This document shows, piece after piece, positions 1 through 4,288 of a stretch of 7,530 bases of DNA. Source of the stretch: Intestinibacillus sp050255995 (GTDB lineage: Bacteria > Bacillota > Clostridia > Oscillospirales > Butyricicoccaceae); contig JBFWIM010000088.1 in NCBI GenBank assembly GCA_050255995.1, positions 1 to 7,530 on the forward strand, in the 5' to 3' direction. The notes beneath the pieces were generated by a model that did not search any database, was not told the origin of the DNA, and was given only the letters and a program-made list of their open reading frames with translations. Each line of letters opens with the position of its first letter. Positions within the stretch are counted from its first letter, which is position 1. A program made the translations under genes and the position numbers.

Positions 1-117
1 GCTAAGTAAGAAACAGGGAACCGCGTGGGTTTGTCCCCTATGTTTACAAGTATAGAGCGGATTTGTGTGTATTTTGTGTACGCATCGGGAAGGTTGAATG
101 GAATTTGCGTGAAAATA
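1..117. other. Intergenic flank with no identified gene
   Basis: I see no convincing coding frame, ribosome site or RNA gene. An imperfect pairing of GGGAACC (17-23) with downstream GGTT and CCC exists but lacks a T tract. The base composition is lower in GC than in the neighbouring genes, as expected for a spacer. Confidence 0.5.
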
Positions 118-144
118 CTCCGCCCGCTGGAGCAGCGGACGGAG
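118..144 (-). terminator. Probable Rho-independent terminator of the M23 peptidase gene
   Basis: Two 12-base arms (118-129 and 133-144) pair with a single C/A mismatch around a 3-base loop. On the minus strand the stem is followed by TATTTTC, a modest U-rich tail. It begins 7 bases after the TAA stop of the M23 gene (152-154), which is the expected place. The interrupted U tract makes termination efficiency uncertain. Confidence 0.7.
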
Positions 145-151
145 CGTGCGT

Positions 152-1669
152 TTAATCGATATACTTCATTGGGTCGACATTGACGTCGTCCACCAGAACC
201 TCAAAGTGGAGGTGGGGTCCGGTGGAGTTACCGGTATTGCCGGACAGCGCGATGGTCTGTCCTTTTTCAACCACGTCGCCGACTTCAACCTTGAGTACAG
301 AATTGTGCGCATACAGGGTTTTCATGCCGTTATTATGATTGACGATGATATATTTTCCATAACCGCTCGTGGAATATCCTGCATAAATGACTTTTCCGTT
401 ATCGGCCGCCATAACGGGCGTGCCGATAGAATCGGCGATGTCTATGCCCTTGTGCATGCGGCCCCAACGCCACTTAAAGCCCGAGGTGATGGTACCGCCG
501 GCAATGGGGCGGCGCAGCGTGCCGGTGCCGACGCCGATGTTTTTGGTGCCGACCTCGACGATTTTGTCGGTTGCGTTCGACAGCACGGTGCGGCTCAGAA
601 TCGTGCGCTCCTGCTCAACGCCGTTGACCAGAACAACCTGCGCTTCAATGGTTGCCTCGCCCGGCACACCCTGCTGGATGACCTGCACCTTGTTCTTGGC
701 GAGGTCGTCGCTCTTGCGGGTGACGGTATCGTAGGGGATGGCTTCCGTATAGTCGATGGTCTTTTTGATTTGAACGGAGACGAGTGGTTTGGCGGCCGTG
801 ATGGTGACCTTGGTGCCGGGGGAAAGCGCTTCCGGCACAATGTCCGGGTTGAGCGCAAGGATTTCATCCACCAACATGCCGTGCGCCTGCGCGATTGAGG
901 ACAGGGTGTCATCCGCGGTCGCCTCGACGATATCGGGCTGGGTGGAGGTTTCAGTCAGGGTTGTGTAGAGGGCGTCTTCGCTTTGCAGGAGTTTGGTCGG
1001 CGCCTGCATGGTCTCGACTGCAACGTCGTCCAGCAGCGTGACTTCGGCGCTGGAGTCGTCGTCCTGATAGCTCTGTTTTATGCGGTCCAGTACGGACTGC
1101 GCCTCGGCGGCGTCCTCGAGCGCGCCGACCGCCTGACCGTTGACCTTAACGACCGCGAGTGTCGACAGGTTGTCCGCCGAGTCCGCGATTGCGGCGCTGA
1201 GGTCCTGCGGCTCCATCAGGTTGTCGAGCGCGGTCACCGCGACCTCATACGTGATGTTGGCGTCCAGCTGGAAAGGTTCGCCCAGTACTGCGGACGAGGT
1301 CTGTTCAATCTCCCGGCAGACCGCGGTCACCGCGGATTCATTCTGCACGTAGCCCAGCACGCGGCCATCCACCTTAACGGCGACGACCGGGCGCAGAACA
1401 GACGCCATTGGCACAAGGAGCACCAGTGTCATAATGAGCGTCATCGCCTGCATGCGGTGTGCCCGGACGCTGGCAAACGCCGCGCGGAGACGGTGCAGCC
1501 TGTGATAAAGATGATCGTAATAAAAGCTTCGCGCGCGGTGGGAAACCGCATGTCCGAGTCTGAATACAAATATAAGCAACAGGGAAGCCGTCAGCAGCAG
1601 GGCGGAGGCCACCGCCGCAAGGCGCTCCCGAATCGGATGCTCGCCCGACGTTTGATTTCGCTGTTTCAT
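152..1669 (-). CDS. Membrane-anchored LysM-G5-M23 family peptidoglycan endopeptidase
   Basis: A 505-residue murein hydrolase of the M23 (lysostaphin/LytM-type) zinc peptidase family, expected to cut peptide cross-links outside the membrane. Visible in order: hydrophobic segments at about 17-38 and 75-97 separated by a basic linker; two related ~70-residue modules (98-172 and 174-243, each opening VKV[DN]G); a LysM domain at about 247-292; a G5 domain at about 295-376; and the M23 domain at about 385-500. The M23 residues are complete: HKGID (H406, D410) and HLHFE (H488) as zinc ligands, with H455 and H486 in the usual catalytic places, so it should be active. The ATG at 1669 is the only plausible start: no in-frame ATG, GTG or TTG lies between it and the upstream in-frame stop, yet no clear Shine-Dalgarno precedes it. 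It has its own promoter and a terminator. Exact bond specificity cannot be read from the sequence. Confidence 0.93.
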   Translation of the reverse strand: MKQRNQTSGEHPIRERLAAVASALLLTASLLLIFVFRLGHAVSHRARSFYYDHLYHRLHRLRAAFASVRAHRMQAMTLIMTLVLLVPMASVLRPVVAVKVDGRVLGYVQNESAVTAVCREIEQTSSAVLGEPFQLDANITYEVAVTALDNLMEPQDLSAAIADSADNLSTLAVVKVNGQAVGALEDAAEAQSVLDRIKQSYQDDDSSAEVTLLDDVAVETMQAPTKLLQSEDALYTTLTETSTQPDIVEATADDTLSSIAQAHGMLVDEILALNPDIVPEALSPGTKVTITAAKPLVSVQIKKTIDYTEAIPYDTVTRKSDDLAKNKVQVIQQGVPGEATIEAQVVLVNGVEQERTILSRTVLSNATDKIVEVGTKNIGVGTGTLRRPIAGGTITSGFKWRWGRMHKGIDIADSIGTPVMAADNGKVIYAGYSTSGYGKYIIVNHNNGMKTLYAHNSVLKVEVGDVVEKGQTIALSGNTGNSTGPHLHFEVLVDDVNVDPMKYID

Positions 1670-1680
1670 AGCTGAATGTC

Positions 1681-1708
1681 CGCGGCCGTATGGCTCTGGC
1701 TGGCCGCG
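1681..1708 (-). promoter_or_regulatory. Leader hairpin just upstream of the M23 start codon
   Basis: CGCGGCC (1681-1687) and GGCCGCG (1702-1708) are perfect 7-bp arms around a 14-base loop. In the mRNA the 3' arm ends 11 bases before the AUG at 1669, overlapping the space where a ribosome site would sit. The only purine patch, GCGGAC, is part of this arm. The structure could limit translation, but this is inferred from pairing alone. Confidence 0.45.
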
Positions 1709-1731
1709 CCTTTCTTGTGAACGAAAAATTA

Positions 1732-1748
1732 GTTACAATTCGGTAACA
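1732..1748 (-). promoter_or_regulatory. Candidate WalR (YycF) binding box
   Basis: The minus strand reads TGTTAC-CGAAT-TGTAAC, an exact fit to the WalR consensus TGTWAH-N5-TGTWAH described for Bacillus and Staphylococcus. It begins 6 bases downstream of the predicted -10 and so covers roughly +1 to +17, a position that suggests repression. The downstream gene, a cell-wall hydrolase, is the classical type of WalRK target. The site is also a short inverted repeat (GTTAC-N6-GTAAC), so another symmetric regulator is possible. Confidence 0.55.
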
Positions 1749-1754
1749 GAATGT

Positions 1755-1783
1755 ATAATACTACGAAATGGTGCACTTGTCAA
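1755..1783 (-). promoter_or_regulatory. Sigma-A-type promoter of the M23 peptidase gene
   Basis: The minus strand has a perfect -35 TTGACA (1783-1778), a 17-base spacer, and -10 TATTAT (1760-1755; one mismatch to TATAAT). Transcription should start near 1748, giving a leader of about 79 bases. It is the strongest promoter in the window. No terminator is seen between the phospholipase-type gene and this point, so some read-through from upstream is possible too. Confidence 0.8.
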
Positions 1784-1839
1784 GGAAAACCACGAATTAG
1801 ACACAGTTCGTTCACAATTTGTGCCGCTGACGGCATAAT

Positions 1840-2763
1840 TTACAGGACTTCCTGAAGAATGGGATTGCCGCTGTAATCGGCGGGGAAAAAGAGCGGATTG
1901 AGCGCCGTGCCACGATGGTAAGCGGTAAACACGGCGCGCTGTAGCGAGAGGGCGGCAGGTACCGCGTCCTCCATCAGGTCAAAAAAGCTCTCGTGCCGCG
2001 TCACTTCAGGCACATGCGGCTTGTGCCAGGCGCGGTGGGACAGGTTGGCGCAGTCCTCCGGCAGGGGCTGCAGCGGGCGGAGCATGGTGGAGAGCAGGCC
2101 GGGTTTGCCCATCAGCTTTTCGACGGAGCGGATCTGTGTGCGTGTGGCTTCCGAGCCGCCGTGCAGCAGGGTGTGAACGGTGCGCATGGTCCGCATGGAC
2201 GACTCCACCTTGGAGGGCGCAGTCTGGATGCTGAATATCTGCAGGCCGACTTCGGTCAGCATTTTGCCGATCAGGCGGCAGACGGCGGGCTGCGGGTCAA
2301 GCAGGCGGAAGGCCTCGAAACGCTCCTGCTCGGCCGAAATATAATGCTCGATGACCGCGGCGTCCAGATCGGCCTCGCACAGGCGGTGGCAGGCCTCATC
2401 ATCATACTGGTAGTGCGGCATCAGCAGGGTCTCGATGGTGTCCTGGATATAGGGATGGGTGCGCCTGTCCAGGCAGTAATGCGTGCAAAAGCCCAATACA
2501 TAGCTGAGCGCCGCCGAATCCCGCAGCCGGGCGGCAGCGCGTACAAGTGTCAGAAAGGCTGTGGAAATGTGTTCGCGGTGCATACGGTGACCGAGCAGAG
2601 CGGTGCGGCTGCCGAACGGCGCGTTATGATAAAAAAGGATGTCAGGCCCCTGTGCGCCCCAACGGTAGGCGACGGGCGACATGTGGCAGGCACGCGCGAG
2701 GTCGGGCTCGGCGGCATGCTCAACCATTGCGGCGAAATGATGATGTGTAACCAGGGATGGCAA
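1840..2763 (-). CDS. Zinc-dependent phospholipase C family protein
   Basis: A 307-residue protein that I place in the zinc-dependent phospholipase C / S1-P1-like helical family. Residues from the TTG start: HHH at 7-9, GPD at 39-41, GHRMH with H59 and H62, THYCLDRRTH with H95 and H103, followed by acidic helices. These His/Asp clusters match the metal-binding pattern of the family. No signal peptide or membrane segment is evident, so a cytoplasmic location is more likely than secretion, unlike the secreted toxin-type members. The substrate is not known; many clostridial homologues are uncharacterised. A longer reading from ATG at 2808 is rejected because that ATG overlaps the predicted -10 and because AAGGAGGT (2778-2771) sits 7 bases before the TTG. 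The gene stands alone, divergent from ychF. Confidence 0.8.
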   Translation of the reverse strand: MPSLVTHHHFAAMVEHAAEPDLARACHMSPVAYRWGAQGPDILFYHNAPFGSRTALLGHRMHREHISTAFLTLVRAAARLRDSAALSYVLGFCTHYCLDRRTHPYIQDTIETLLMPHYQYDDEACHRLCEADLDAAVIEHYISAEQERFEAFRLLDPQPAVCRLIGKMLTEVGLQIFSIQTAPSKVESSMRTMRTVHTLLHGGSEATRTQIRSVEKLMGKPGLLSTMLRPLQPLPEDCANLSHRAWHKPHVPEVTRHESFFDLMEDAVPAALSLQRAVFTAYHRGTALNPLFFPADYSGNPILQEVL

Positions 2764-2770
2764 GGAACGC

Positions 2771-2778
2771 ACCTCCTT
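2771..2778 (-). promoter_or_regulatory. Shine-Dalgarno that fixes a TTG start for the phospholipase-type gene
   Basis: The minus strand carries AAGGAGGT followed by the 7-base spacer GCGTTCC and then TTG (2763-2761). This is a near-ideal ribosome site. It identifies the rare TTG as the start and shortens the gene by 15 codons relative to the upstream ATG. Confidence 0.88.
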
Positions 2779-2806
2779 CTTGGGGAATTTCCAGTGTCTC
2801 TCTAAC

Positions 2807-2835
2807 ATTATACCGTTCCTGCTTGCAAAAAGCCA
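2807..2835 (-). promoter_or_regulatory. Probable promoter of the phospholipase-type gene
   Basis: On the minus strand there is a perfect -10 TATAAT (2812-2807). With a 17-base spacer, the -35 would be TGGCTT (2835-2830), which is poor, so the promoter may need an activator. The inferred start near 2800 gives a leader of about 37 bases before the TTG. The upstream ATG at 2808 overlaps the -10 and would not be transcribed. Confidence 0.55.
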
Positions 2836-2851
2836 GAGAAACCGCTATACT
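2823..2851 (+). promoter_or_regulatory. Probable ychF promoter
   Basis: -35 TTGCAA (2823-2828), a 17-base spacer and -10 TATACT (2846-2851). Transcription would start near 2858, leaving an unusually long leader of about 165 bases. The spacer overlaps the expected -35 region of the divergent phospholipase-type promoter. Confidence 0.6.
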
Positions 2852-2921
2852 TATCTGTGGGAAAATGTAAGCCGTGTTTTCAAAAGAAAAAGTTCGGAAT
2901 TCGGCGTGATATGCGCGCGGA

Positions 2922-2973
2922 GTCCGGCAGAACCGCCCGGGAGCCGTGTGGCTGCGGAGGTTCCCCGCCGGAC
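2922..2973 (+). promoter_or_regulatory. Foldable segment in the ychF leader
   Basis: A nested stem can form: GTCCGGC (2922-2928) with GCCGGAC (2967-2973), GAACC (2930-2934) with GGTTC (2959-2963), GC with GC, and AGCC (2942-2945) with GGCT (2950-2953) around a GTGT loop. That is about 18 base pairs with small interior loops. No T run follows, so it is not a terminator. It ends about 35 bases before the ychF ribosome site and matches no riboswitch class I recognise. Confidence 0.4.
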
Positions 2974-3022
2974 GGAACACACGGAATTTACGATACGAAA
3001 CCGATTCGGAGGAAGAAACAAC

Positions 3023-4126
3023 ATGAAGCTGGGAATTGTGGGGCTGCCGAACGTCGGCAAATCGACCCTGTTTAACGCCATCACCAACGCGGGCGCGGAA
3101 AGCGCGAACTATCCCTTCTGCACCATCGACCCGAATATCGGCATGGTCGCGGTGCCGGATCATCGCCTCCAGCCGCTGACCGAGCTGTATCACGCCAGGA
3201 AGACGACGCCGGCGGTGGTTGAGTTCGTCGATATCGCGGGTCTGGTGCGCGGCGCGTCTAAAGGCGAGGGGCTGGGAAACAAGTTCCTGTCGCATATCCG
3301 CGAGGTTGACGCTGTCGTACACGTCGTGCGCTGTTTCGAGGACGACAATATTGTCCATGTGGAGGGTAATGTGGATCCGGCGCGCGACATGGAAACAATC
3401 CATCTGGAGCTGATCCTTTCGGATATCGAGCATCTGGAGCGCCGCATTGACCGTACGAAAAAAGCTGCCAAGGCGGACAAAAAGCTCGCGCTCGACGTGG
3501 AGATTCTGGAAAAGCTTCGCGCACATCTTGAGGAAGGGAAGACCGCCCGTACGTTCCCAGGCTTTGAAGACGATGACGATGTGCAGCGCGTCATCGGTGA
3601 AAGCGATCTGCTGAGCGCCAAGCCGGTCATCTATGCCGCCAACATGGACGAGGCTGGTTTTACAGGCGACGCTAAGGAGTCGGCCCGCTTTGAGGCCGTC
3701 CGTAAAATTGCGGAGGACGAGGGCGCACAGGTGCTTCCCATCTGCGCCAAGCTGGAGCAGGATATCGCCAGCCTGGAGCCCGAGGAGCGCGGGATGTTCC
3801 TCTCCGAGCTGGGCCTGGCGGAGTCCGGTCTGGACCGCCTGATCCGTGTGTGCTATGACCTGCTCGGTCTCATGAGCTACCTGACGGCGGGTGAGCAGGA
3901 GGTACGCGCCTGGACTATCCGCAAGGGCACCAAGGCACCGCAGGCCGCCGGCAAAATCCACACGGATTTTGAGCGTGGCTTCATCCGCGCCGAGGTCATC
4001 GGATATGACGACCTGATGGCCTGCGGCTCTATGGCGGCGGCAAAGGAAAAGGGACTGGTTCGGTCCGAGGGCAAGGAATATATTATGCAGGACGGCGACG
4101 TGGTGCTGTTCCGGTTCAACGTATAA
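3023..4126 (+). CDS. ychF: YchF/OLA1-type ribosome-associated ATPase
   Basis: A 367-residue Obg-related P-loop NTPase, the usual length of the family (E. coli YchF is 363). Walker A is GLPNVGKST (7-15), the switch region is YPFCTIDPN (30-38), and DIAG (70-73) is followed by the signature LVRGASKGEGLGNKFL. The G4 position is NMDE (207-210) instead of NKxD, the substitution that gives this family its preference for ATP over GTP. A helical segment lies at about 130-200 and a TGS domain at about 282-365. Cys33 corresponds to the conserved Cys35 of the E. coli protein, implicated in redox control. The protein is cytoplasmic and binds ribosomes. The ATG at 3023 is chosen because GGAGG (3008-3012) lies 10 bases upstream and the protein then begins MKLGIVGLPNVGKST as in the family; longer in-frame readings back to 2780 have no support. 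Monocistronic. Confidence 0.97.
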   Translation: MKLGIVGLPNVGKSTLFNAITNAGAESANYPFCTIDPNIGMVAVPDHRLQPLTELYHARKTTPAVVEFVDIAGLVRGASKGEGLGNKFLSHIREVDAVVHVVRCFEDDNIVHVEGNVDPARDMETIHLELILSDIEHLERRIDRTKKAAKADKKLALDVEILEKLRAHLEEGKTARTFPGFEDDDDVQRVIGESDLLSAKPVIYAANMDEAGFTGDAKESARFEAVRKIAEDEGAQVLPICAKLEQDIASLEPEERGMFLSELGLAESGLDRLIRVCYDLLGLMSYLTAGEQEVRAWTIRKGTKAPQAAGKIHTDFERGFIRAEVIGYDDLMACGSMAAAKEKGLVRSEGKEYIMQDGDVVLFRFNV

Positions 4127-4134
4127 ACAGCAGA

Positions 4135-4171
4135 GGGGATGCATATGTTTGAAATGCATCCCCGTTTTTTT
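4135..4171 (+). terminator. Rho-independent terminator of ychF
   Basis: A perfect 10-bp stem, GGGGATGCAT (4135-4144) with ATGCATCCCC (4154-4163), closes a 9-base loop and is followed by G and seven T (4165-4171). It begins 8 bases after the ychF stop, so ychF is cut off from the VanW-family gene. Confidence 0.95.
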
Positions 4172-4220
4172 GTCGGGCGGTGGCATGTGTATCTGAATTG
4201 TTGTTGTAATCGAGGGGATT

Positions 4221-4249
4221 TTGTCATACAATCATAAATGTAGTATCAT
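4221..4249 (+). promoter_or_regulatory. Promoter of the VanW-DUF975 unit
   Basis: -35 TTGTCA (4221-4226) and -10 TATCAT (4244-4249), each with one mismatch to consensus, are separated by exactly 17 bases. The start should be near 4256, with a leader of about 33 bases. It lies directly after the ychF terminator, as expected for an independent unit. Confidence 0.75.
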
Positions 4250-4288
4250 GTTTCCGCAAGGACAACAGCAGATAGGGGTAGGAAGTAT

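Larger units (their letters stand above)
1715..1817. repeat. 11-bp inverted repeat bracketing the M23 promoter
   Basis: TTGTGAACGAA at 1715-1725 and its exact complement TTCGTTCACAA at 1807-1817 lie 81 bases apart, one on each side of the promoter and the WalR-like box. Both are outside coding sequence. They could be paired operator sites or a chance match; their function is not known. Confidence 0.5.

Noticed and set aside
146..898. Long plus-strand reading frame opposite the M23 gene
   Set aside because: It is a shadow of a gene with clear LysM, G5 and M23 motifs; it has no ribosome site and no recognisable protein features.
1754..1759. Perfect TATAAT on the plus strand inside the M23 promoter region
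   Set aside because: No suitable -35 lies 16-18 bases upstream and only antisense of the phospholipase-type gene lies downstream; it is the other strand of the minus promoter's -10 area.
1822..1835. Terminator after the phospholipase-type gene
   Set aside because: TGCCG/CGGCA makes only a 5-bp stem and is followed by CAAATTG rather than a T run.
2780..3022. Upstream in-frame extension of YchF
   Set aside because: The predicted transcript starts near 2858, family members begin at the MKLGIVGLPNVGKST level, and GGAGG at 3008-3012 points to the ATG at 3023.
2857..3075. Possible leader peptide frame in front of ychF
   Set aside because: It would start right at the predicted transcript 5' end with no ribosome site, and it overlaps the ychF start in another frame.
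4188..4204. Second WalR-like box (TGTATC-N5-TGTTGT) upstream of the VanW gene
   Set aside because: Each half has a mismatch at a fixed position of TGTWAH, so it is not distinguishable from chance; noted only because the M23 gene has a perfect box.
2720..4231. 503-codon minus-strand reading frame covering ychF and its terminator
   Set aside because: It runs antisense to the highly conserved YchF and through a perfect terminator; its length is explained by high GC at third codon positions.
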